From Spirochaetales bacterium (GTDB lineage: Bacteria > Spirochaetota > Spirochaetia > DSM-27196 > SKKC01): DNA of 14,190 nt. The notes under the pieces were generated by a model. The model saw only the letters and a program-made list of their open reading frames with translations, did not search any database and was not told the DNA's origin. Where the stretch lies: NCBI GenBank assembly GCA_007121695.1, contig SKKC01000325.1, positions 1 to 14,190 of the forward strand. The letters are read 5' to 3'. The position numbers and the translations under genes are program-made. Below, in pieces: positions 6,900 to 13,374 of the stretch (its first letter is position 1; the number at the start of each line of letters is the position of its first letter).

Positions 6900-7872
6900 T
6901 CAGGTTTCCGCCGAAGGTGAGCCCGCTTCCGAACCCTATTGTCAGGATGGTACTTCCGGACGCAATAAGACCGGATTTTTTCATCTGGTCGAGCGCGATT
7001 GGAATGGACGCTGCCGACGTGTTTGCAAACTCTTCGAGGTTCGTAAAAAACTTCTCTTTCGGGAAACCGCCGCGCTTCGCCGCGGCCTCGATTATGCGTA
7101 TGTTCGCCTGGTGCGGTACGACATAGTCAATATCGTCCATGGTCAGGTGTTCGCGCTCCAGAAGCGTCTGTATGATTTCCACCAGAACAGACACCGCAAA
7201 ATTGTATACGCGGCGACCGTCCATATAGAGAAAACACTGTTCGTTCGTCGTGTCTCCGTCTGCGAGGGGAGTGCGGCTGCCGCCTGCCGGACGGTAGAGA
7301 CTCTTTGCGTCTGATCCCCGGCTCCGCAGGTACGACGATCGTATGCCCGAGCCGGTTCCATCCTGCGCCTGAATGACAGCAGCACCGGCACCGTCGCCAA
7401 AGAGTACGCAGGTGCTTCGATCTTTCCAGTTCACGATGCGGCTGTACACTTCGCTTCCGATCAGCAGCACGGTGCGCGCAAGGCCGCTTTCCACGTAGGC
7501 TCGCGCTGTCTCAAGCCCGTACACGAAGCCGCTGCACGCGGCAACAAGATCCATGGCGGCGGCGTTCTCCGCCCCGATCAGGTCCTGAACAATGCAGGCG
7601 GTCGAAGGGAGGCCCGGATAGTCCGGGGTGGAGGTTGCAAGCAGAATCAGGTCCACGTCTGAGGCTGCGATACCGGCGTCCGAAAGCGCGCGCACAGCCG
7701 CCTGAGCCCCGAGATCGGAGGCTGCTTCATCTGCGGCAGCTACGTGGCGCGAGGAAATACCGGTGTGACTACGGATCCACTCGTCCGACGTGTCGACAAT
7801 CAACGCAATCTCGTCGTTCGACATTCGCTTTTCCGGCACGTAGGCACCGATCCCTGTTACCTGTGCTTGCAC
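6889..7872 (-). CDS. fabH: 3-oxoacyl-ACP synthase III
   Basis: This 327-residue condensing enzyme starts fatty acid synthesis in the cytoplasm by joining acetyl-CoA (or a branched acyl-CoA primer) to malonyl-ACP. The catalytic triad is complete: Cys113 (A-A-C-S-G-F), His254 (P-H-Q-A-N-I-R) and Asn284 (F-A-N-T-S-A-A-S-I-P). The N-terminal I-G-A-Y-V-P-E-K, the D-E-W-I-R-S-H-T-G-I-S-S-R block and the C-terminal G-F-G-S-G-L-T-F-G-G-N are standard for FabH. I chose GTG at 7872 because AAGGAG lies exactly six bases upstream and the protein then begins at the usual family position. An in-frame ATG at 7887 would add five residues but has no Shine-Dalgarno. Chain length and branching preference cannot be told from the sequence. 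It is last in a minus-strand run but seems to have its own promoter. Confidence 0.95.
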   Translation of the reverse strand: MQAQVTGIGAYVPEKRMSNDEIALIVDTSDEWIRSHTGISSRHVAAADEAASDLGAQAAVRALSDAGIAASDVDLILLATSTPDYPGLPSTACIVQDLIGAENAAAMDLVAACSGFVYGLETARAYVESGLARTVLLIGSEVYSRIVNWKDRSTCVLFGDGAGAAVIQAQDGTGSGIRSSYLRSRGSDAKSLYRPAGGSRTPLADGDTTNEQCFLYMDGRRVYNFAVSVLVEIIQTLLEREHLTMDDIDYVVPHQANIRIIEAAAKRGGFPKEKFFTNLEEFANTSAASIPIALDQMKKSGLIASGSTILTIGFGSGLTFGGNLITL

Positions 7873-7878
7873 TGAACA

Positions 7879-7884
7879 CTCCTT
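7879..7884 (-). promoter_or_regulatory. Shine-Dalgarno that decides the fabH start
   Basis: AAGGAG on the minus strand sits six bases before GTG at 7872-7870 and inside the first codons of the alternative ATG start at 7887. The position favours GTG initiation. Confidence 0.65.
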
Positions 7885-7899
7885 CATCCCAAAACCGAG

Positions 7900-7928
7900 A
7901 CTGTACGGCCCTCGTTCGCCGGGGTCAA
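7900..7928 (-). promoter_or_regulatory. Predicted sigma-70 promoter for fabH
   Basis: On the minus strand TTGACC (7928-7923, 5/6 to consensus) and TACAGT (7905-7900, 4/6) are separated by exactly 17 bp. Transcription would begin near 7893, about 20 bases before the GTG start, leaving room for the AAGGAG Shine-Dalgarno. This would let fabH be expressed apart from the two genes upstream. It is the best-formed promoter in the window. Confidence 0.5.
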
Positions 7929-7939
7929 GTCCATCTTAA

Positions 7940-9148
7940 TTAACGAAACTCCCGCAGATTACGGTCAAATGCCTGGAGAATACCTCGTACGAACTCGTGC
8001 AGGGCCTGTTCGTCCATGGAGTCATCGTCCGGTCCGGGAAAGTTCTGCCTCGCAAAAGCTATGTTTTCGGCAGTATAAAAATCGGGAATTAGGCGGCTCG
8101 CGGCAAGGCTCGAGCTTCGCTCAAGCACGATATACCCGTCTGCTATGTCGCTGAAGGGTCGTGGATTCTCCGCATCGCCAAACTGTGTCGTCCGGATGCC
8201 CAGGGTGCCAACCGGATCGTTACCCAGTGCGAATCCCATTCGTGCAAGCCCCTCCGGGACCCGGTCGAGCACCGCTTCCATGTATCCGTCGGCGGCAAAA
8301 TTCATACCCTGTATCCGGCTGTCGTCGGGCCAGGGGCTGTGCAGCAGAACCGTGACAACCGAGTCCTCGCGTCCGCGTCGCACCTGCACGCCGGCAGGCT
8401 CCACCCCTTCGAACCCGAGTCCGGCCATTTCCTCTTCGACGCTCGGGAGCGCAAATCCGGACAGCGCGTGCGGAAGGCGCATGAACACCAGCGCCCGCAC
8501 CCCCGGTTCGACAATGTGTTCACGAATCTCGTCTGCCATGAAGGTATCCGGGGGCCCCTGTCGGATTACCGACCTCATGCGCTCGGGGTCGCTCATGTGT
8601 TCGCGTGTCTCAATCTGATCAAAGAAAAATTGCTGGGACAGGGCGCGTACGCGTATAGGATCGCTGCCCTCGGGTCGACCGTGGTTATACGCCCACACCG
8701 CCTCGAGAATATCCACATAGTCATCGAAGCCGAACAGGACGTCGCGCCGGAGCAGGAGGTCTGCCGCGACTCGCCGGTCGAAATCTGACCCGTCTACAAG
8801 CCCGTCGATAATGGCCTGGTCGTCGGCCCGCAGAAAATCAACCGCCAGCGTATGAACGCCCGCAAGCGGCAGAGCGTTAACCATGTCTGCGACGAAGCCC
8901 GTATGCTGCCGTATCCTGCCTATGGTACCCAGGAAGACGATCTGGTGCTCCTCGAGCGTGTCCAGCAGGAAATCTTCCGGACTTCGATGCACGGCCTCGA
9001 GGTGGTGCGCCATGGTGTTTGCCCGCTCTGCGTCGATTCCCGGACGCCTGACACCCCGTGTCGGCATTATGTTAAACGGGTCAAGCAGGACGAACGCGAG
9101 AATCAGAATACCGCTGTAGAGAATAAATCTGGATCGCTTGGTGGCCAT
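7940..9148 (-). CDS. Membrane-anchored ChaN/EreA-like fold protein of unknown function
   Basis: The protein has 402 residues. An uncleaved-looking N-terminal membrane anchor (about 8-23, with Lys4, Arg5 and Arg7 before it) implies that the rest faces the periplasm. Residues about 68-245 resemble the ChaN/Tiki and erythromycin-esterase-like fold: I-V-F-L-G-T-I-G (70-77), then a helix with Q-H (81-82), L-A-V-D-F-L-R-A-D-D-Q (101-111), and later M-A-D-E-I-R-E-H (204-211) followed by A-L-V-F-M-R-L-P-H-A (219-228), the usual 'active strand then His' pattern. The normal Gly-Glu-x-His active motif is replaced by Gly-Thr-Ile-Gly, so an esterase or haem-binding function should not be assumed. The C-terminal 150 residues match nothing I know. 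It follows the peptidase lipoprotein by 48 bp on the same strand, suggesting an operon. No Shine-Dalgarno precedes the ATG. The fold assignment is a remote-similarity inference. Confidence 0.7.
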   Translation of the reverse strand: MATKRSRFILYSGILILAFVLLDPFNIMPTRGVRRPGIDAERANTMAHHLEAVHRSPEDFLLDTLEEHQIVFLGTIGRIRQHTGFVADMVNALPLAGVHTLAVDFLRADDQAIIDGLVDGSDFDRRVAADLLLRRDVLFGFDDYVDILEAVWAYNHGRPEGSDPIRVRALSQQFFFDQIETREHMSDPERMRSVIRQGPPDTFMADEIREHIVEPGVRALVFMRLPHALSGFALPSVEEEMAGLGFEGVEPAGVQVRRGREDSVVTVLLHSPWPDDSRIQGMNFAADGYMEAVLDRVPEGLARMGFALGNDPVGTLGIRTTQFGDAENPRPFSDIADGYIVLERSSSLAASRLIPDFYTAENIAFARQNFPGPDDDSMDEQALHEFVRGILQAFDRNLREFR

Positions 9149-9196
9149 GACGTGTAATGTAACAGCTAAACAGCGTGGGAGGCCATTACCGAAAAA

Positions 9197-11128
9197 TTAC
9201 TGATGTTCAAGAATGATGATGGTAGTACGACCAGCACGAGGTGCCGACATGTCAAGAGTCAGCGGGCCCTGGTGTTCCGCGGCCGCCTGGTAATAGATGT
9301 TCGCGTGGGAGGCGTGGTTTGTAGCCTGCAGGAACGGATCGTCTGCTGCCTGATCCGACGGCGTAAACATGAATATACCGGAGCTGTCGCCAGATCCGAT
9401 GTTACGCTGATACGTGCCAAACGGAATGTCGCCGAGTCGAATTTCAGCCGCGGAGGTGCCATGTATGAGCGTTGGCTGGCTTCTGAACCAGTCGTTTCCG
9501 AAGAGCCTGTACGAACGCGCGGGGATATTCCTGTCGCTCAGAACGTTTGCCGCGGCCCACCGCTCGAGCAATTCGCCGAAGGTCAGGCTCTCGCCGGTGT
9601 GCCAGCGTACCGCGTCCTCGATTGCCGCGTAGCCACCAGACGTGCTCTCGTATATTCGAGGAAGCAGTCCGACGCCGCCAAAGTTCCGGACAAGCCAGGT
9701 GCCAAAGGCATAACTCGCCGCATAATCGTATTGAATATCGCCGCCCCAGCTCGTCAGCGACCGGTCTGGAAACACGACGAAGTCAGTGAGCCGTCCGTCT
9801 GAAACCGTAGCCTCGGGACGTCGTGCCCTGGGTGCGACCCCCCGCGGGCCGAGGAAGCTGTCTTCCCAGTTCGCGATATTCTCGTTTTCGGCGTAACGCT
9901 GGAACCGTTCGGCGACCAGTTCCTCGGTCAGCACCGACATAAGTTCGTCGAGCCAGACCTCAGTCCGCGCCTGCCGTCCCGTCCTCACCGACGACTGGTA
10001 ATAGTTGATCAGATGCTGAATCTCGTGCGCCGTTGTGAGCGCCATTTCACTCGGCCAGAAATCGGTGAGTCGCCACGGAGAGTTGCCGGTCGCGAACGCC
10101 GGACCGTGCACGTAGACCATGAGTTTCTCGTTCCCAGGCAGGCTGCTTGTGGTTGACCTATTCAGAAACACGTCTCGTGCGAAGAAGTAGCCGGCAATGA
10201 AGGCAGCTGTTGAACCCCCGTCAGGCGTCAGGAAATCGCCGCCAGCGCCGGCAATGTCAGCGAGAAATACGTGAACCGTATCGGTATCCTGCCGCAGTAG
10301 TCCACTGGTAGCGGTCGTACCCCAGGGCTGTCCGAACGTATTCGTGAGGGTCTGGAATACGCTCGTACCCGATACGGTTTTTGTGAGCGCATCGCCCAGG
10401 GTATCGACCATATCTTGCTGAATATCGCCGGATCCTCCGTTTTCGCCCCAGAGATCATTTTCCACCCAGATAACCAGTTGAAAACCGGATACTACGTCTG
10501 AAACGAACCGAACGTGTGCTGTAAATTTGTCGAAATCTTCAGAGCTGAGAGTCCCGGACGGAACCCTGCTTAGCCGCCAGAGCGACTCTTCGGTTACCCC
10601 CGCTTCATACCCTGACGCCTCGAGACCGCTTGAACGCAACACGTCCTCCGGTTCGGATGTGGCGTCCGCCTCTGCGGCATCGGCATACCAGTCGGGCTCA
10701 ACCTCTCGCAGGCCTGGAACTCCGAGGCGTGCATTCCCACGGTGTACCGGAGCTCTCGTATCGGGACCTGACGCATCACCGGTCGTCGCCGACAGCGGAC
10801 CGGTGCCTGACTGGCTGTCCGCCACCCTGGTGTTTTCCTCTGAGTTCATCGCGTTCAGGCGTAGCGACTGCACCGCCGTCTCGGGGCTTACCCGGAGCTC
10901 AGGGAGCGTCTGGCTACGGCCAGTCGGGTTGGTAAAGATCACGAACACGTCCGAGGGCTCGGTGATCGAAAGATCGATCGTAAATTCGCTGCTGCGGTTC
11001 TCACCGAGGTGAATAATACGGAAACCGGGTCCGGACACTTCGTGCGCGGGGCGGTCAAGAGACGGGCCGAGGCTGCATGCGAATGCAGCGAGGACTACGC
11101 TAAGCGAGAGCAGGACGCGTTTCATCAT
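9197..11128 (-). CDS. M30 (hyicolysin)-like zinc metallopeptidase lipoprotein
   Basis: The protein has 643 residues from the ATG at 11128; ATG at 11125 is equally possible and neither has a Shine-Dalgarno. Residues 1-18 form a lipoprotein signal ending L-A-A-F-A-C, with Cys18 the likely lipidated residue; the loose lipobox is usual in spirochaetes. Next comes a beta-rich stretch (about 30-90), a disordered Ser/Gly/Asp/Ala-rich linker (about 95-165), and the catalytic domain. The motif T-A-H-E-I-Q-H (366-372) gives zinc ligands His368 and His372 with Glu369 as the catalytic base. The following W-L-D-E-L (392-396) supplies Glu395, 23 residues on, the usual gluzincin spacing for a third ligand. 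This pattern and the later D-Y-A-A-S-Y-A-F-G block (481-489 from the upstream Met, about 468-476 here) are typical of M30 peptidases. The substrate is unknown. It heads a minus-strand run with the ChaN-like gene. Confidence 0.85.
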   Translation of the reverse strand: MMKRVLLSLSVVLAAFACSLGPSLDRPAHEVSGPGFRIIHLGENRSSEFTIDLSITEPSDVFVIFTNPTGRSQTLPELRVSPETAVQSLRLNAMNSEENTRVADSQSGTGPLSATTGDASGPDTRAPVHRGNARLGVPGLREVEPDWYADAAEADATSEPEDVLRSSGLEASGYEAGVTEESLWRLSRVPSGTLSSEDFDKFTAHVRFVSDVVSGFQLVIWVENDLWGENGGSGDIQQDMVDTLGDALTKTVSGTSVFQTLTNTFGQPWGTTATSGLLRQDTDTVHVFLADIAGAGGDFLTPDGGSTAAFIAGYFFARDVFLNRSTTSSLPGNEKLMVYVHGPAFATGNSPWRLTDFWPSEMALTTAHEIQHLINYYQSSVRTGRQARTEVWLDELMSVLTEELVAERFQRYAENENIANWEDSFLGPRGVAPRARRPEATVSDGRLTDFVVFPDRSLTSWGGDIQYDYAASYAFGTWLVRNFGGVGLLPRIYESTSGGYAAIEDAVRWHTGESLTFGELLERWAAANVLSDRNIPARSYRLFGNDWFRSQPTLIHGTSAAEIRLGDIPFGTYQRNIGSGDSSGIFMFTPSDQAADDPFLQATNHASHANIYYQAAAEHQGPLTLDMSAPRAGRTTIIILEHQ

Positions 11129-11140
11129 CAGTCTGGAAAG

Positions 11141-11169
11141 AAAATACCACGCGGAAGCGTGAAAGTACA
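11141..11169 (-). promoter_or_regulatory. Possible promoter for the peptidase gene
   Basis: On the minus strand TGTACT (11169-11164) and an extended minus-10, TGG then TATTTT (11146-11141), are 17 bp apart. The start would be near 11134, six to nine bases before the ATG. It mirrors the putative fabG promoter on the other strand. Matches to consensus are 3/6 and 4/6 plus the TG extension. Confidence 0.3.
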
Positions 11170-11211
11170 CGAACTGCTGTGTGTGTACACAGGCTGCAGA
11201 GGCGTGGTATT
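11143..11211. repeat. Nested inverted repeat between the divergent peptidase and fabG genes
   Basis: The outer arms AATACCACGC (11143-11152) and GCGTGGTATT (11202-11211) are perfect 10-bp inverted copies. Inside them GTACAC (11165-11170) and GTGTAC (11183-11188) form a second pair. Both pairs share nearly the same centre, about 11177. A 10-bp palindrome TGTGTACACA lies at 11182-11191. The arms coincide with promoter-like elements on both strands, so this could be a shared operator or simply mirrored promoters. Confidence 0.6.
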
Positions 11212-11213
11212 GT
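11184..11213 (+). promoter_or_regulatory. Possible promoter for fabG-fabF
   Basis: TGTACA (11184-11189, 4/6) lies inside the TGTGTACACA palindrome. An extended minus-10, TGG then TATTGT (11208-11213, 4/6), follows after 18 bp. The start would be near 11220, giving a leader of about 38 bases that begins with a small hairpin and carries the fabG Shine-Dalgarno. Confidence 0.35.
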
Positions 11214-11224
11214 GAGTGTCATTG

Positions 11225-11239
11225 TCGGTCGCTGACCGA
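11225..11239 (+). promoter_or_regulatory. Small hairpin in the fabG leader
   Basis: TCGGTC and GACCGA form a perfect 6-bp stem with a GCT loop, ending six bases before the AGGAG Shine-Dalgarno (11245-11249) of fabG. If the predicted start near 11220 is right, it is almost at the 5' end of the message, where it could protect the RNA or act as an operator in DNA form. Confidence 0.35.
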
Positions 11240-11258
11240 TTTTCAGGAGTATTACAGA

Positions 11259-12002
11259 ATGACCTTACAGGGAAAGCATACGATTGTTACGGGTGGTTCG
11301 CGGGGAATTGGCAAGGCGATTGTCGAGGCCTTTCTTGCCGAAGGTGCCACGGTCGCCTACGTCTCGCGGACGCAGGCAGAGGATCACGCGGCGCTTGAAG
11401 CGCTCGCCTCCGAGCACGGCGGGGCTGTTGTTTTTCATCAGGCGGATGTCGGAAACGAGGAGTCCATAACGTCGGCGATAGACGCGCTTCACGAGTCCTT
11501 CGGCTCCATCGACGTGCTGGTAAACAACGCCGGTGTCACGAAGGACGGGCTGATTTTCCGCATGAAGAGCGAGGACTGGGATGATGTACTTCGCATCAAT
11601 CTTTCAAGCGCCTTCTACACCTGTCGTGCGGTATCGCGTCTCATGATCAAGCAGCGCTCCGGAAGCATCATAAACGTCACGAGTATCGTTGGTCTCATTG
11701 GCAACGGCGGCCAGGTGAATTACGCCGCGTCGAAGGCCGGTATGGTCGGGCTCACCAAGAGTCTGGCGCGCGAGGTCGCGGGCCGGAGCGTCCGCGTGAA
11801 CGCGATCGCGCCCGGGTTTATCGAGACGGATATGACCGGCAAGCTGACGCCGGAGCAGCGCGAGGCGCTGGTCGGTCAGATTCCCATGGGGCGTGTCGGG
11901 ACCCCGCAGGAGGTCGCCTCGGTCTGTGTGTTCCTCGCGGGTGACGCGTCGTCCTATATCACGGGCCAGGTGCTGCCGATCACCGGCGGCATGGCAATGT
12001 AG
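11259..12002 (+). CDS. fabG: 3-oxoacyl-ACP reductase
   Basis: This 247-residue short-chain dehydrogenase reduces 3-oxoacyl-ACP to 3-hydroxyacyl-ACP with NADPH in each round of fatty acid elongation. The nucleotide-binding motif T-G-G-S-R-G-I-G is at 11-18, N-N-A-G at 89-92, and the catalytic tetrad is Asn114, Ser142, Tyr155 and Lys159 (Y-A-A-S-K). The tail G-Q-V-L-P-I-T-G-G-M-A-M matches FabG closely, and the length is usual (244-248). The start at 11259 has AGGAG nine bases upstream and begins exactly at the family N-terminus; an earlier in-frame ATG at 11181 would add 26 residues unlike the family. It is followed after 15 bp by fabF, surely in the same operon. The arrangement with fabF makes FabG a better call than another short-chain reductase. 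Confidence 0.94.
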   Translation: MTLQGKHTIVTGGSRGIGKAIVEAFLAEGATVAYVSRTQAEDHAALEALASEHGGAVVFHQADVGNEESITSAIDALHESFGSIDVLVNNAGVTKDGLIFRMKSEDWDDVLRINLSSAFYTCRAVSRLMIKQRSGSIINVTSIVGLIGNGGQVNYAASKAGMVGLTKSLAREVAGRSVRVNAIAPGFIETDMTGKLTPEQREALVGQIPMGRVGTPQEVASVCVFLAGDASSYITGQVLPITGGMAM

Positions 12003-12017
12003 GCGCGGAGGAAGACA

Positions 12018-13259
12018 ATGGCTGAACGAGTATTTGTGACAGGAATGGGGGCGATTACGCCGGTTGGAAACAGCGTCGGAGAAATGTGGAAGAGTCTGCG
12101 CGAGGGCCGATCCGGGATCGGGCCCATTACCCACTTCGAATCCGGGGAGTACGCGACCCGGATTGCCGCCGAGGTCAAGAACTTTACGGCATCGGACTTT
12201 ATGGACAAGCGCGACGCGCGAAAAATGGACGCGTTTTCCCAGTATTCTGTTGCCGCTGCGGCGCAGGCCATGGAGGACGCCGGGCTGAAACAGGGTGATT
12301 TTGACCCGTATCGTGTCGGTATCATGATGGGGGTCGGGATAGGCGGGTTTGAGACGCTCGAAAGCGCGTATTTCGCCCTCATAGGAAAAGGCCCGGACCG
12401 GGTGCCTCCCATGACCATTCCGAAGCTCATAACGAATATTGGTCCTGCGAATATCGCAATCGCGCACGGAATACAGGGGCCGGTTTTTTCACTCGCGACG
12501 GCGTGTGCATCGGGTACCGATGCCGTTATGCAGGCGCTTATGTGGCTGCGGGCAGGTATGCTCGACGTCGTTATCGCCGGCGGTGTCGAGGCCTGCGTGA
12601 CGCGCATGGGCATCGCAGGCTTTAACGTCATACAGGCGCTTTCGACCGCGTATAACGACGCGCCGGAGAAGGCATCGCGTCCCTTTGACGCGGACCGGGA
12701 CGGCTTTGTCATGGGCGAGGGCTGTGGCCTGCTTGTCCTCGAACGGGAATCGTTCATGACCGGCCGTGGAGCGACTCCCAGGGTCGAGGTGGCAGGAGCC
12801 GCAATGACCTGCGACGCGAACCATCTGACGCAACCGCATCCTGAAGGTGTCGGGGCCATTGCCGCCATTCGGGCAGCGCTCGATGACGCGAAGATGCAGC
12901 CGGAAGATATCGACTACGTGAATGCGCACGGTACAGGTACACCCATCAATGATCCGACCGAGGTAAAAGCCATTAAGGGTGCGTTCGGCGATCATGCATA
13001 CAAGGTTCCGGTTTCATCGACCAAGTCAATGACCGGCCACCTCGTTGGCGCAGCTGGCGGGGTCGAGGCGGTCATTACGGCCATGAGCATAATCGACGGG
13101 TACGTTCCGCCGACGATACATCTCGATACGCCGGACCCTGCCTGCGATCTTGACCACGTCCCCAATGTGGGTAGACCGGCGCAGGTTCGCGCGGCCATGA
13201 GTAACAGCCTGGGCTTCGGAGGGCATAACGGTATTCTGATTCTGAAGCAGCCTGCCTGA
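12018..13259 (+). CDS. fabF: 3-oxoacyl-ACP synthase II
   Basis: This 413-residue elongation condensing enzyme joins malonyl-ACP to a growing acyl-ACP. The Cys-His-His triad is intact: Cys163 (T-A-C-A-S-G), His304 (N-A-H-G-T-G-T) and His341 (M-T-G-H-L-V-G-A-A-G-G), with the conserved Lys336 (S-S-T-K-S). The gate region S-N-S-L-G-F-G-G-H-N (395-404) is also conserved; the phenylalanine is the residue that senses acyl binding. The length matches FabF (410-415), and the N-terminal V-F-V-T-G-M-G-A-I-T-P-V-G-N is standard. The Shine-Dalgarno GGAGGAA is about seven bases before ATG. No acyl-carrier gene lies between fabG and fabF, where many bacteria have one. Transcription probably ends at the strong terminator 35 bp downstream. 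FabF is preferred over FabB from length and motifs. Confidence 0.95.
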   Translation: MAERVFVTGMGAITPVGNSVGEMWKSLREGRSGIGPITHFESGEYATRIAAEVKNFTASDFMDKRDARKMDAFSQYSVAAAAQAMEDAGLKQGDFDPYRVGIMMGVGIGGFETLESAYFALIGKGPDRVPPMTIPKLITNIGPANIAIAHGIQGPVFSLATACASGTDAVMQALMWLRAGMLDVVIAGGVEACVTRMGIAGFNVIQALSTAYNDAPEKASRPFDADRDGFVMGEGCGLLVLERESFMTGRGATPRVEVAGAAMTCDANHLTQPHPEGVGAIAAIRAALDDAKMQPEDIDYVNAHGTGTPINDPTEVKAIKGAFGDHAYKVPVSSTKSMTGHLVGAAGGVEAVITAMSIIDGYVPPTIHLDTPDPACDLDHVPNVGRPAQVRAAMSNSLGFGGHNGILILKQPA

Positions 13260-13265
13260 CGGCGT

Positions 13266-13280
13266 GCCCCCCCCGGGGGC
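13266..13280 (+). repeat. C8-G5 hairpin after fabF
   Basis: GCCCCC and GGGGGC can pair around a CCC loop, six bases after the fabF stop. No T-run follows, so it is not itself a terminator. It could protect the 3' end or be a site of strand slippage. Confidence 0.35.
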
Positions 13281-13294
13281 AACGCTATAATGAT

Positions 13295-13324
13295 AAAAAA
13301 ACCGCCCTTCGGGGCGGTTTTTTT
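13295..13324. terminator. Strong bidirectional terminator between fabF and ftsH
   Basis: Seven A, CCGCCC, the loop TTCG, GGGCGG and seven T form a perfect stem with a C(UUCG)G tetraloop, one of the most stable RNA loops known. Because of the A-run and T-run it works in both directions, serving fabF on the plus strand and ftsH on the minus strand. It begins 35 bp after the fabF stop and 41 bp beyond the ftsH stop. Confidence 0.95.
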
Positions 13325-13336
13325 GTCTTGCAATAC

Positions 13337-13374
13337 GAGGTCTGAAGCACCTCAGAACCGGTCGATCAGACCTC
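13337..13374 (-). repeat. Inverted repeat over the ftsH stop codon
   Basis: GAGGTCTGA (13337-13345) and TCAGACCTC (13366-13374) are perfect 9-bp inverted copies around a 20-base loop; the right arm includes the ftsH stop. A competing 5-bp pairing (13337-13341 with 13349-13353) is also possible. In the ftsH message this hairpin would sit just before the terminator. Confidence 0.5.

Noticed and set aside
11604..12868. Two long minus-strand frames opposite fabG and fabF
   Set aside because: They mirror the codon pattern of fabG and fabF, which are certain, and show no ribosome site or family motif.
13286..13291. Perfect TATAAT just before the terminator
   Set aside because: No minus-35 element lies at the right distance, and any transcript would run at once into the terminator. 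Probably chance next to the A-run.
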